From contig CALAMC010000098.1 in the NCBI GenBank assembly GCA_937925655.1, positions 37,542 through 101,541 on the forward strand: a DNA stretch of 64,000 nt, in the 5' to 3' direction. The DNA is from an uncultured candidate division Zixibacteria bacterium (GTDB taxonomy: Bacteria; Zixibacteria; MSB-5A5; GN15; PGXB01). Below the pieces are notes generated by a model. It was not told the origin of the DNA, searched no databases, and saw nothing but the letters and a program-made list of their open reading frames with translations. The stretch's first letter is position 1. Each line of letters starts with the position of its first letter. This document shows positions 1-7,794 of this stretch, one piece after another. The position numbers were made by a program, and so were the translations under genes.

Positions 1-50
1 TTTTTTGAATAGGCTATTTTGGGGTTAGGTATATGGAAAAAATAAGGACT

Positions 51-75
51 GGATTCCCGCCTTCGCGGGAATGAC
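51..75. repeat. Short inverted-repeat element (GGATTCCCGC-CTTC-GCGGGAATGAC)
   Basis: Perfect 8-bp inverted repeat ATTCCCGC (53-60) and GCGGGAAT (65-72) around a CTTC loop. This GGATTCCCGCnnnCGCGGGAATGAC type of small palindrome is a familiar dispersed intergenic element in many Gram-negative genomes (REP or dRS3-like). Only this one clear copy was seen in the window, so its dispersal here is not shown. Confidence 0.45.
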
Positions 76-87
76 AGCGACATATAA

Positions 88-111
88 CCGGTCGGTCTGA
101 AAACCGACCGG
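88..111. other. Hairpin upstream of nfeD
   Basis: Perfect 9-bp stem CCGGTCGGT / ACCGACCGG (88-96 and 103-111) with loop CTGAAA. No T-run follows on either side, so it is not an obvious intrinsic terminator. It lies 43 bp before the nfeD start and could shape the leader RNA or be the second half of the neighbouring repeat element. Confidence 0.4.
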
Positions 112-153
112 CCACAACGCAATATGTGATAATAGAGCCGAAAGGAGAATAGA

Positions 154-588
154 ATGCCGACGTTGTTCTGGATATGGCTCGCGGCGGCCGCGATCTTTTT
201 AATCATCGAAATCGCCACCCCATCGCTGGTCTTTGCCTGTTTTGTGGTCGGGTCGATCGCCTCGGCGGTTTTGGCCTACCTCTACCCCGAATCGTATCTC
301 TGGCAAATCGGTGTTTTCGCGGTCATCTCGATGATTCTTATTCCGCTGACCCGTCCGCTGGCCCGCAAAATCACGGTCGAGTCGCCGCAGAAAAGCAATG
401 TCGATGCCATGATGGACCGTCCCGGCCTGGTGGTCAAAACCATCGACCCCGACAAAGACACCGGCCAGGTGCGCGTCGACGGGCAGGTGTGGCAGGCGCA
501 GGCATCGGGCAAAATCGAAGAGGGCGCCAGAGTCATAGTGACCGGCATCACCGGGGCGCGTCTGACGGTGAAAAAAATCGAGAAATAG
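154..588 (+). CDS. NfeD family membrane protein
   Basis: Short NfeD protein of 144 aa, partner of the SPFH protein encoded 41 bp downstream. The N-terminal half has hydrophobic segments at about residues 5-45 and 50-67. The C-terminal part (about 90-143) is a hydrophilic beta-rich region with the PGLVV...GQVRVDGQVW...GARVIVTGITG pattern of the NfeD OB-fold. AAAGGAGAA precedes the ATG at good spacing. In the family, NfeD and SPFH proteins form membrane-microdomain assemblies; that role is taken from the family, while the pairing itself is visible here. The serine-protease domain of long NfeD proteins is absent, as is usual for this short class. Confidence 0.9.
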   Translation: MPTLFWIWLAAAAIFLIIEIATPSLVFACFVVGSIASAVLAYLYPESYLWQIGVFAVISMILIPLTRPLARKITVESPQKSNVDAMMDRPGLVVKTIDPDKDTGQVRVDGQVWQAQASGKIEEGARVIVTGITGARLTVKKIEK

Positions 589-629
589 TACGGACGACGA
601 TAACTTTCGTCGGGAAAGGACAATAAATC

Positions 630-1574
630 ATGGAAGCCTATATTTTCGTCATAATGATCGTATTTCTGGCCTTCGTGCTGGGGGCGATGTCGATACGGAT
701 CATCCGTCCCTACGAAAAAGGCCTGGTGGAACGACTCGGCAAATACCAGCGGACACTTCCGCCGGGTCTGAACCTGATTCTGCCGTTTTTCGACATCGTG
801 CAGAAAGTGGACATGCGCGAAATCGTGCTCGACGTCCCGCCGCAACAGGTCATCACCAAGGATAACGTCAAAGTCGAGGTGGACTGCATTGTCTATTGCC
901 AGGTAACCGACCCGGTGCGGGCCAAGTATGAAATCGCCAATTACATTCTGGCCTCGACCAAACTGGCCCAGACCAATCTGCGCAATGTCATCGGCGAGAT
1001 GGAACTGGACCAGTCGCTGTCGTCGCGCGATATTATCAATAATCAACTGCGAGACGTGCTCGATACCGCCACCGACAAATGGGGCGTCAAGGTCAACCGG
1101 GTGGAAATTCAGAGGATCGACCCGCCCGCCGACATCACCGAAGCGATGAGCCGTCAGATGAAAGCCGAGCGCGACAAGCGCGCCGCCATCCTTGAGGCCG
1201 AGGGCCAGAAACAGGCGGCCATTACCGTGGCCGAGGGCCAACGGCAGTCGGCGATTCTGGAGGCCGAGGGCCGGGCCGAGGCGGTGCGTAAAACGGCCGA
1301 TGCCGAAAAGTACCGCCAGATCGCCGTGGCCGAAGGTCAGGCCAAAGCCATTGCCAACGTCTTTGGCGCCATCCACGAAGGCAAACCGGACGAAGAACTG
1401 ATCACGCTTAAATATCTGGAGATGCTCCCGGAACTGGCCAAGGGCAGCGCCAACAAAATCTTTTTGCCCTATGAAGCCAGCGGGATTATTGCCGCCTTGT
1501 CGGCCATGGTCGAAGGCATCAAAAGCGGCGAACCGGATAAAAAGCGCATGACGGATACGACGGGGAAATCATAA
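630..1574 (+). CDS. SPFH/Band 7 (stomatin, paraslipin, QmcA-like) protein
   Basis: 314 aa. One N-terminal membrane helix (about 4-23) is followed directly by the SPFH domain, beginning with IRPYEKGLVERLGKYQRTL and continuing through QKVDMREIVLDVPPQ and the DPVRAKYEI region. Residues about 185-250 form a charged coiled coil with recurring AEGQ units (EAEGQKQ, VAEGQRQ, EAEGRAE, VAEGQAK), typical of stomatin and paraslipin oligomerisation. AAAGGAC precedes the start. Membrane-anchored scaffold protein that forms large rings with NfeD; likely co-transcribed with the preceding gene and ended by the hairpin just downstream. Molecular substrate unknown. Confidence 0.93.
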   Translation: MEAYIFVIMIVFLAFVLGAMSIRIIRPYEKGLVERLGKYQRTLPPGLNLILPFFDIVQKVDMREIVLDVPPQQVITKDNVKVEVDCIVYCQVTDPVRAKYEIANYILASTKLAQTNLRNVIGEMELDQSLSSRDIINNQLRDVLDTATDKWGVKVNRVEIQRIDPPADITEAMSRQMKAERDKRAAILEAEGQKQAAITVAEGQRQSAILEAEGRAEAVRKTADAEKYRQIAVAEGQAKAIANVFGAIHEGKPDEELITLKYLEMLPELAKGSANKIFLPYEASGIIAALSAMVEGIKSGEPDKKRMTDTTGKS

Positions 1575-1604
1575 CCTTACCGGACGACATAGAAAATACC
1601 ATAC

Positions 1605-1630
1605 AAAACGGAGGCGGCGCCTCCGTTTTT
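1605..1630 (+). terminator. Intrinsic terminator after the nfeD-SPFH operon
   Basis: Stem CGGAGGC / GCCTCCG (1609-1615 and 1619-1625) with a 3-nt loop, then TTTTT. Preceding As extend pairing with the T-run. Confidence 0.85.
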
Positions 1631-1647
1631 ATATCTTACAATCGTAT

Positions 1648-1676
1648 TTGACATGACCGGGTCATTTGGTTAGATT
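1648..1676 (+). promoter_or_regulatory. Sigma-70-type promoter with internal palindrome
   Basis: TTGACA (1648-1653), 17-bp spacer, TAGATT (1671-1676). The spacer starts with a perfect palindrome ATGACC-G-GGTCAT (1653-1665) that overlaps the end of the -35 box, a place where a repressor would block polymerase. The predicted start of transcription is only about 10 nt before the ATG of the MEMO-AMMECR1 gene at 1694. Confidence 0.65.
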
Positions 1677-1693
1677 GCAATGGGTGAAAAAAT

Positions 1694-3139
1694 ATGAATT
1701 CATCGAATAAAAATACGGAAGTCCGGCGCCCGGCTGTGGCGGGGTCATTTTACCCGTCCGACCCGGTCGCGTTATCCAAAATGCTGGCCGAAATGTACTC
1801 CACGGTCGAGAAGAAAGCTCTGCCCGGACGGCCCATCGGCATTGTCGCCCCGCACGCGGGCTACATGTATTCCGGGCGCACGGCGGCCGCGGCCTATAAG
1901 CATCTCGAAGGCATGGAATACGATACGGTCGTGGTGATATCGCCCTCGCATACCGTCTTTTTCCAGGGGGCATCGGTCTACAACGGCGGCGCCTATCAGA
2001 CCCCGATCGGCGTGGTGCCGATCGACATGCCGCTGTCCAGCCGTATCGCCCAAATTCACCCATCGATTTTTCTCTCCAATAAGGGTCACACCGGTGGATC
2101 GGTGCGCGGGGAACACGCCCTGGAGGTACATCTTCCCTTCCTGCAGTTGGTGCTGGGCAAATTCAAACTGGTCGCCATCGTCATGGGTGACCAGGAATTG
2201 TCAACATCGCAGGCTCTGGGCGAGACACTGGCATCGGCCCTGAACGGTAAAAATGCCCTGATTGTGGCCTCGACCGACCTGTCGCATTTTTATTCCGAAA
2301 AAGACGCCCGCCGTCTCGACGGCCAGATTCAGAAGGCCATCGAAAATTATAATCCCGGTCAATTGCACGGCATCATCAGCTCCGGCAAAGGTGAAGCCTG
2401 CGGCGGCGGGCCGGTGATCGCCACCATGATCGCCACCAAACGGCTGGGGGGCGAGGAAATCGTCATCACCAATTACACCACGTCGGGGGAATCATCGGGC
2501 GATTTCAGCGAAGTGGTCGGCTACCTTTCGGCGGTGATCGTCTCTCCCAGGCAAGTCAAAACGGTCAACCATACCATGGGTTCCCTGCCCAAAAAGCAGA
2601 ATGACGGCTTAACCGAGGAAGACAAGCAGTATCTTCGAGATCTGGCCAAACGCTCCATAGTCATGGGCATGAAGGGTGAAAAATTGCGCGACGAGGAACC
2701 GCCCTCGCGGATACTTAAGGAAAACCGCGGGGCATTCGTAACGATCAAGATTAACGGCAACCTGCGCGGGTGTATCGGTCAGATTCGGGCGGCCCAGCCA
2801 CTCTATAAAACGGTGGCCGAAATGGCGCAGGCGGCGGCGTTCGAGGACCCCCGTTTTATGAGCCTGACCGAGGATGAGTTTTATGATATCGATATCGAGA
2901 TATCGGTTCTGTCGCCATTGATGAAGGTCGATGATCTAAACGAAATAAAAGTCGGGCGCGACGGCCTGCTGATTCGCCTCGATATGCATTCCGGCCTGCT
3001 TTTGCCGCAGGTGGCAACCGAGTATGGCTGGGACAGCACCACCTTCCTCGAACAAACCTGCCTTAAAGCGGGACTGCCCAAAAACAGCTATAAAGACAAA
3101 CGGGCCGAGATTTATAGGTTTACGGCGGATGTCTTTTAG
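1694..3139 (+). CDS. MEMO1 - AMMECR1 fusion protein (AmmeMemoRadiSam system A+B)
   Basis: 481 aa joining two families that usually occur as separate neighbouring genes. Residues about 10-275 are a MEMO domain, with APHAGYMYSGRTAA (about 51-64), the GDQE and STDLSHF segments, and GEACGGGP. Residues about 300-480 are an AMMECR1 domain with NLRGCIGQIRA (about 355-365) and FEDPRF. In the AmmeMemoRadiSam families these two partner with a radical SAM protein, which is not in this window. MEMO domains resemble extradiol dioxygenases and bind metal in some members; the reaction is not established. The leader is very short and lacks a strong Shine-Dalgarno sequence. Probably a stand-alone transcription unit. 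Confidence 0.9.
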   Translation: MNSSNKNTEVRRPAVAGSFYPSDPVALSKMLAEMYSTVEKKALPGRPIGIVAPHAGYMYSGRTAAAAYKHLEGMEYDTVVVISPSHTVFFQGASVYNGGAYQTPIGVVPIDMPLSSRIAQIHPSIFLSNKGHTGGSVRGEHALEVHLPFLQLVLGKFKLVAIVMGDQELSTSQALGETLASALNGKNALIVASTDLSHFYSEKDARRLDGQIQKAIENYNPGQLHGIISSGKGEACGGGPVIATMIATKRLGGEEIVITNYTTSGESSGDFSEVVGYLSAVIVSPRQVKTVNHTMGSLPKKQNDGLTEEDKQYLRDLAKRSIVMGMKGEKLRDEEPPSRILKENRGAFVTIKINGNLRGCIGQIRAAQPLYKTVAEMAQAAAFEDPRFMSLTEDEFYDIDIEISVLSPLMKVDDLNEIKVGRDGLLIRLDMHSGLLLPQVATEYGWDSTTFLEQTCLKAGLPKNSYKDKRAEIYRFTADVF

Positions 3140-3261
3140 CCGGCCGAATTTGCACCTGTCTTTTTAATTTAATCGTAAAACCCACGTCATTAATTTCATT
3201 GATTTTTCCGCAATTTTAATACCGGTTGGGGCTTGTCTTTATTTCGGCGGACGTTTACATT

Positions 3262-4260
3262 GTGGCCGTGACGGAGCCGAGCAAAGAAAAAGTATTGATT
3301 ACCGGGGCGAACGGATTTGTCGGAAGCCATTTATGCCGGGCCTTTCTGGATGCGGGCTATCATGTCATCGCCGGGGTTCGCGAAGAGTGCGATATCGGAC
3401 TCATTGAAAAGCTCGATATCGAATATCGTTTCGGCGATGTGACAAAACCTGACACCCTGCCCTCAATGCTGTCCGGCGTCGATTACATCATTCACAACGC
3501 CGGGCTGGTCAAGGCGCGCGATCCGAACGCGTTTTATACCGTCAACAAGCAGGGTACGGCCAACGTTATGGCGGCCGCCGCCGATACCGCGGGACTTAAA
3601 AAGCTGGTGTATATATCTTCGGGCGCGGCCGCCGGGCCGTCGCAACCCGGAACAATCCTTACTGAAGAAGATGAACCGCATCCGGTAACCGAGTATGGCC
3701 GTTCCAAGCTGGCCGGGGAACAAGTCATCCGCGAGGGCAGCGATAAAATCAACACCGTTATATTACGTCCCTCCGGCGTATACGGCCCCGGCGATAAAGA
3801 AATGCTGGCCTTTTTTCAGATTGTCGATTGCCGCATCCGGCCGTACATCGGCAAATTGAACCGGCGTTTGAAACTCGTTCACGTCGAAGACCTGGCCCGG
3901 GCGACGGTGCGCGCGGTGCAATCAAATATAACATCCGGGTCGATATATTTCATCGCCGAAAACCGCAGTTATACTTTCAGCGAGATGATAAGAATCTTGG
4001 CCAGGGCGTCGCGCCGTTACGGCCTGCCGATTTACATCCCCGGTTTTGCGGTCAGGCTGATAGCCCGCCTGTCGGAAGCGCTTATGCGTGCCTTCGGAAA
4101 AACGCCGATGTTCACGATGGAAAAGGCCGCGGAAATTCTGGCCGCCTGGGAAATCAGCACGGACCGGGCCGAGAAGGAACTGGGATTCACGGCGCAGATC
4201 AATTTCGCCGAGGGAGCGCTGGAAACAATGCGCTGGTATCGCATGGAGGCGTGGTTATGA
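3262..4260 (+). CDS. NAD(P)-dependent epimerase/dehydratase (extended SDR)
   Basis: About 332 aa if started at GTG 3262, which has GGCGGA 10 nt upstream; an in-frame TTG at 3226 and GTG at 3268 are alternatives. The Rossmann nucleotide motif TGANGFVGSH begins at about residue 14, close to the N-terminus as expected, and the catalytic Y145-x3-K149 is seen as YGRSK. Substrate-binding part includes LRPSGVYGPGD. Extended SDRs act on nucleotide sugars, sterols or dihydroflavonol-like compounds; the sequence alone does not fix the substrate. The stop overlaps the start of the small membrane protein downstream, so the two are translationally coupled. Confidence 0.85.
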   Translation: MAVTEPSKEKVLITGANGFVGSHLCRAFLDAGYHVIAGVREECDIGLIEKLDIEYRFGDVTKPDTLPSMLSGVDYIIHNAGLVKARDPNAFYTVNKQGTANVMAAAADTAGLKKLVYISSGAAAGPSQPGTILTEEDEPHPVTEYGRSKLAGEQVIREGSDKINTVILRPSGVYGPGDKEMLAFFQIVDCRIRPYIGKLNRRLKLVHVEDLARATVRAVQSNITSGSIYFIAENRSYTFSEMIRILARASRRYGLPIYIPGFAVRLIARLSEALMRAFGKTPMFTMEKAAEILAAWEISTDRAEKELGFTAQINFAEGALETMRWYRMEAWL

Positions 4261-4679
4261 TGGTCAGTTTTTCGCTGTTGACGGCCTGCCTTTTGGCCGG
4301 CGCGGCCTGGTTGCTGCTCGTCGGATTCTTATGGTACAAACTGGAAAATGTCATCCCTGCCCTGCGGGGCTTTCCGGAGAACCTCGTCGAAAAACGCGGG
4401 GTTTCGTGGTTTATTTCATGCTTTGTCATCGAATTTATTTTCTTCGCCTTCGTTCCGGCCGTGGTGTACAGCTGGTTCTATACGGTGATTCCTTTTTACG
4501 GCATCCGCGGCGGTATCGCGGTAGGATTGTACGTATATATCTTTGGCATGGTTCCGCTGGCCATTCTGACCATGTTCCGGATAAAAATCCCCTCGCTGTA
4601 TATAATGTACTTAATGCTCGGTCTGCTGATAAAACTCATCGGCTGCATGGCCATCATCGGGTATTTATACATAATGTAA
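4257..4679 (+). CDS. Small four-helix integral membrane protein, unknown function
   Basis: 140 aa starting at ATG 4257 inside the end of the preceding dehydrogenase gene (ATGATG overlapping its TGA; 4260 is the other possible start). A longer open frame extends upstream but is only the shadow of the dehydrogenase. Four hydrophobic segments: about 5-27, 48-75, 87-108 and 113-138, with short loops and no recognisable active-site motif. I do not recognise the family. Position between a dehydrogenase and a PLP enzyme suggests a shared envelope or lipid pathway, but that is only context. Confidence 0.75.
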   Translation: MMVSFSLLTACLLAGAAWLLLVGFLWYKLENVIPALRGFPENLVEKRGVSWFISCFVIEFIFFAFVPAVVYSWFYTVIPFYGIRGGIAVGLYVYIFGMVPLAILTMFRIKIPSLYIMYLMLGLLIKLIGCMAIIGYLYIM

Positions 4680-4699
4680 TAACAACGGAAGGACCCGCC

Positions 4700-5875
4700 A
4701 TGATGAAAAACACGGCATCGGTTTTTAATGACATCCGTGAGCAATTCCCTCTGGCCGACCCTGAACGCGGAATCACTTATTTCAACAGCGCTTCGACCGG
4801 GCCGCTGTGCCGCCCGGTAAAAGAGGCACTGGATGAATATTACGAGATGTCGCAGTACAGCGACGGTTCGACCGGCCGCCCGGACATCGACCGCATCGCC
4901 TTCGGGCATCTCGAAAATATCCGCAGGCTCGGAGCAAAAATCCTCCGGGCCCGTCAGGATGAAGTCGGCTTCGGGTTCAATACCGGTTACGGCCTGAATA
5001 TCGCCGCCCAGGGATTGCCGCTCGAAAAGGGCGATGAAGTTTTATTATCCGAGGTGGAGTTTCCGGCCAACGTCTACCCCTGGCTGGCTCTTCGCCAAAG
5101 AGGCGTGAAAGTTAAATTTATCGAGGCGGCCGACATGTGCTTCGACCTCGATAAATTCGCCAAAGCCATAACACCGAAAACCAAAGTCCTGTCGTTATCA
5201 TTCGTGCAGTTTTTCAACGGTTTTAAAAATGACCTGAAAGCGATCGGTGAAATCTGTAAAGACCGCGGCATATATTTCGTGGTGGATGGTATTCAGGGTT
5301 GCGGAGTGGAACCGATCGATGTCAGAAAATGCCAAATCGACATTTTGTCATCGGGTGCACAGAAATGGATGCTTTCGCCGCTGGGTACCGCCCTGTTTTA
5401 TGTACGGAAAGACCTTCAACCGCAATTGCGACAACCTCTCGGAAGCTGGCTGTCGGTCGACTGGAAACTGAATTTCACCAATTTGTTTCATTTTGATCTG
5501 CCTTTTTTCGACAACGCCCGGCGTTTCGAACTGGGGACATATCCCTACGCCCATGTTTTTGCCCTGTCGAAGGCGCTGGAGATACTGACCGGCATCGGTA
5601 TCGCTAATATTCAAAAGCACAACCATGCCCTGCTGGACAAACTGATATTGTACCTTAATGGCAATGACAAATTCCGGATTACATCAAACCCGCAGAAGCA
5701 TCACCGCTCGTCGATTCTGGCCTTCACCTGCCGGGACGCGCATGAATTGTATGTCGCTCTGACGCGCGCCCGGATATTCACGTCGTTTCGTGAGGGGGCA
5801 ATACGGGTTTCGGTGCACCTGTTTAACAACGAGGCCGACATCGATCGACTGATCGGAATTCTCGATAATTTTTAG
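4700..5875 (+). CDS. Class V aminotransferase / cysteine desulfurase-like PLP enzyme
   Basis: 391 aa from ATG 4700 (GGAAGGA at 4688-4694), 20 bp after the membrane protein. Fold-type I PLP enzyme with the N-terminal YFNSASTGPLCRPV motif of class V, PLP-ring Asp196 in VVDGIQG, and the Schiff-base Lys222 in SSGAQKWMLSP. C-terminal part carries REGAIRVSVHLFNNEADID. The family includes cysteine desulfurases, isopenicillin epimerase-like and kynureninase-like enzymes; no conserved Cys loop of IscS/SufS is evident, so a desulfurase role should not be assumed. Alternative ATG at 4703. Confidence 0.88.
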   Translation: MMKNTASVFNDIREQFPLADPERGITYFNSASTGPLCRPVKEALDEYYEMSQYSDGSTGRPDIDRIAFGHLENIRRLGAKILRARQDEVGFGFNTGYGLNIAAQGLPLEKGDEVLLSEVEFPANVYPWLALRQRGVKVKFIEAADMCFDLDKFAKAITPKTKVLSLSFVQFFNGFKNDLKAIGEICKDRGIYFVVDGIQGCGVEPIDVRKCQIDILSSGAQKWMLSPLGTALFYVRKDLQPQLRQPLGSWLSVDWKLNFTNLFHFDLPFFDNARRFELGTYPYAHVFALSKALEILTGIGIANIQKHNHALLDKLILYLNGNDKFRITSNPQKHHRSSILAFTCRDAHELYVALTRARIFTSFREGAIRVSVHLFNNEADIDRLIGILDNF

Positions 5876-5904
5876 TTGCCCTTCCGGGATCGCGGCCGTA
5901 TTAT
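5876..5904 (+). promoter_or_regulatory. Candidate sigma-70 promoter for the DUF2914 gene
   Basis: TTGCCC (5876-5881), 17-bp spacer, TATTAT (5899-5904), 54 bp before the start codon. Only moderately close to consensus at -35. Confidence 0.4.
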
Positions 5905-5958
5905 TTTTATTATAGCATGCCTGTTTTTTCGCGTGAATTCTATATAGGAGGAATAACG

Positions 5959-6417
5959 ATGAAAAAGCTGTTTTTCCCGATTATGGCACTTCTATTGGCC
6001 GCCGCGGTGTCGGCACAGGAACTCACAGCGGTCGTGGATGGAATTCAGGTCGAACTTGAATTCGCATCCGGCATAAGCGAGCGTATGCCGACCGGCATGG
6101 CCGCCAGTTTCGGCGCCGACGTCGGCAAGGTGTTCGCGTGGTGCCGTGTCACGGGGGCCGCCGACACGACATCCATCCGGCACGTGTACTATTACAACGG
6201 CGAAGAAATGGCAACGGTCGATCTGCCCGTGAAAAGCCCGTCATGGCGCACCTGGTCAAGCAAAGATATTCTCCCGCAATGGGTCGGCCACTGGGAAGTC
6301 AAGGTTTTCAATGCCTCGGGATCCCTGCTGGCGGCCAAGGCCTTCTCAATAACAGCCTTGGCGCCGATTGAGCCTCCACCGGCGGAAATCCAGGGCACGC
6401 AGACGACCGGTCAATAA
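5959..6417 (+). CDS. Exported DUF2914-type protein
   Basis: 152 aa. Start ATG 5959 is set by AGGAGG at 5947-5952 and by the signal peptide that begins there (MKKLFFPIMALLLAAAVSAQ, cleavage after AQ likely). The mature part has the DUF2914 pattern KVFAWCRVTGA...IRHVYYYNG...SPSWRTWSSK, then GHWEVKVFNASG, a small beta-sandwich seen in secreted or periplasmic proteins of many Gram-negatives. Molecular role unknown. The gene ends convergently, overlapping the end of the SGNH hydrolase gene by 7 bp. Confidence 0.82.
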   Translation: MKKLFFPIMALLLAAAVSAQELTAVVDGIQVELEFASGISERMPTGMAASFGADVGKVFAWCRVTGAADTTSIRHVYYYNGEEMATVDLPVKSPSWRTWSSKDILPQWVGHWEVKVFNASGSLLAAKAFSITALAPIEPPPAEIQGTQTTGQ

Positions 6418-7562
6418 ATTCGGACCCTCTTGCGGTTCCTCGCATCCCAGGGCGTCTGAAACGGTACCGTCGGTTCCGGGGGAACCAGGCATTGTGGATT
6501 TTCTTTAAGGTAGTTATAAATGATTTCGGCGACCGCCCGATGGCCGCGCTCATTGAAATGAATCGGGTCGCGAGGCGCGTCATCATACAAGCTGTCGATG
6601 GATAAAAAGGCCACGTCCACGTCGACCAGGGCCGAACCGGTGTTACGGGCCGCCTGCCGGGCCATCATGTTGTAATATTCGTGATACCGGTGCATTGGGG
6701 ATTTGCTTCCCGGTGGATAGTACTGCGAAAGCGACGGAATCGGAGAGGTTAATATGACCGAACCGGTGCCATGCCGCCGTGCGAATTGGGCCATCGTTTT
6801 CAGGTTGGCCAGGAAATCATCGAAGGATACCCGGTACTGCGGCTGCTCTCCCGGCGAGAGCTTGTTTTCGAGAGGTTCCTCGGTCCCTCCCAGAATCAGC
6901 CGGCGCAACAGTGAGTACAATTTCAATCGTGCAAACGTATCCTGCACGGTTAGAATCCAATCCGGAGGGAATTTTTGGTCTTTGTCCTGAATATTGTCGG
7001 CCGCCGCCCACTGGTCGTTCCAGCCAAACATGATCATGATGATATCGGGTTCCAGTCCATATAACTCCTCGGTATAAAACCGCCGCCCCTGAAAGGAACT
7101 GTATCCCGGCACACCGCCATTGATAACCTCAACCGGCGGCATAGTCGAATCGGCGTTAATCATTCGCTCCAGATGATAGGCATAGGTATTGTTATCGCTC
7201 ATACCCCACCCGAACGTACAGGAATTTCCCAGAAGCAGGATGCGGAGCCGGTCGCTTTTGGGACCGATTTCACCCCCGCGTAAACCATGGGAATTGATGC
7301 GATACGTTTTCCCTTCGAAAAACCGCGAAGTTATTTCCTGCGAGGGGCGCAACCGCCACAGCAAACGCCGATCTTTTTTGAAAACGTCGGGGTAATCCAG
7401 CGACCGATTAACCAGAAAAAAGCGGTTCTCAAAATAAGTATTTATCGGAATCACTATCAGAAACAGTTCGCTGATTATCAGAAAAACCGGCACCGCCAGG
7501 ATCAGTAAGGCGATCTTATGCCCGGCTTTAAGGACTCCCGTTTGTTCTTGCTTCTGTTTCAT
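6411..7562 (-). CDS. Membrane-anchored SGNH/GDSL hydrolase
   Basis: 383 aa. N-terminal membrane helix (about 16-40), then an SGNH hydrolase domain: block I LLLGNSCTFGWG with catalytic Ser114, Gly block near NGGVPGYSS, Asn block MFGWNDQW, and block V DPIHFNERGH with Asp332 and His335. The start lies 4 nt after the stop of the DUF5989 gene, so it is the last gene of the carbamoyltransferase cassette. SGNH enzymes act as O-acetylesterases or acyltransferases on glycans and lipids. Here a role in tailoring the same product as the carbamoyltransferase is inferred from linkage only. The active site faces the periplasm if the anchor is type II. Confidence 0.85.
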   Translation of the reverse strand: MKQKQEQTGVLKAGHKIALLILAVPVFLIISELFLIVIPINTYFENRFFLVNRSLDYPDVFKKDRRLLWRLRPSQEITSRFFEGKTYRINSHGLRGGEIGPKSDRLRILLLGNSCTFGWGMSDNNTYAYHLERMINADSTMPPVEVINGGVPGYSSFQGRRFYTEELYGLEPDIIMIMFGWNDQWAAADNIQDKDQKFPPDWILTVQDTFARLKLYSLLRRLILGGTEEPLENKLSPGEQPQYRVSFDDFLANLKTMAQFARRHGTGSVILTSPIPSLSQYYPPGSKSPMHRYHEYYNMMARQAARNTGSALVDVDVAFLSIDSLYDDAPRDPIHFNERGHRAVAEIIYNYLKENPQCLVPPEPTVPFQTPWDARNRKRVRIY

Positions 7563-7566
7563 CCAA

Positions 7567-7746
7567 TCAGAACAACGAATAAATAAACGGCGCCAGCGCG
7601 CTGGATTCCGTCAGTACCACCAGCAACGACAAAAGCAATAAGAACAGTATTATCGGACTCAACCACCACCGTTTGGAGGTTTTTAAAAAATACCAGAACT
7701 CGCCGATTATCCGCAACCGGTCTTTTATGGCCTGCCAGCTACTCAT
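7567..7746 (-). CDS. DUF5989 (SxtK-like) small membrane protein
   Basis: 59 aa, below the usual ORF length cut-off. Translation begins MSSWQAIKDRLRIIGEFW and continues with KRWWLSPIILFLLLLSLL and ends SSALAPFIYSLF. One central membrane helix (about 29-46) follows the conserved aromatic W-W pair, and the C-terminal SALAPFIY signature is typical of DUF5989. These tiny proteins are regularly found next to NodU/CmcH-type carbamoyltransferases; sxtK of the saxitoxin cluster is the known example. It lies 48 bp after the carbamoyltransferase and 4 bp before the SGNH gene. Function unknown; perhaps a membrane tether for the transferase. Confidence 0.85.
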   Translation of the reverse strand: MSSWQAIKDRLRIIGEFWYFLKTSKRWWLSPIILFLLLLSLLVVLTESSALAPFIYSLF

Positions 7747-7794
7747 AATAGTAAATCAAATATAACGAGAAATATTCCAATAACAACTGCTTTA

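Noticed and set aside
282..1376. Long minus-strand ORF of 364 aa
   Set aside because: Antisense to nfeD and the SPFH gene, both of which are clear family members; composition is that of a shadow frame.
3828..4256. N-terminal extension of the small membrane protein frame
   Set aside because: Lies inside the dehydrogenase gene, is highly basic and has no family features; the overlap start at 4257 is better.
4088..4699. 204-residue extension of the class V aminotransferase
   Set aside because: Runs through two other genes out of frame; GGAAGGA before ATG 4700 and the family length fix the start.
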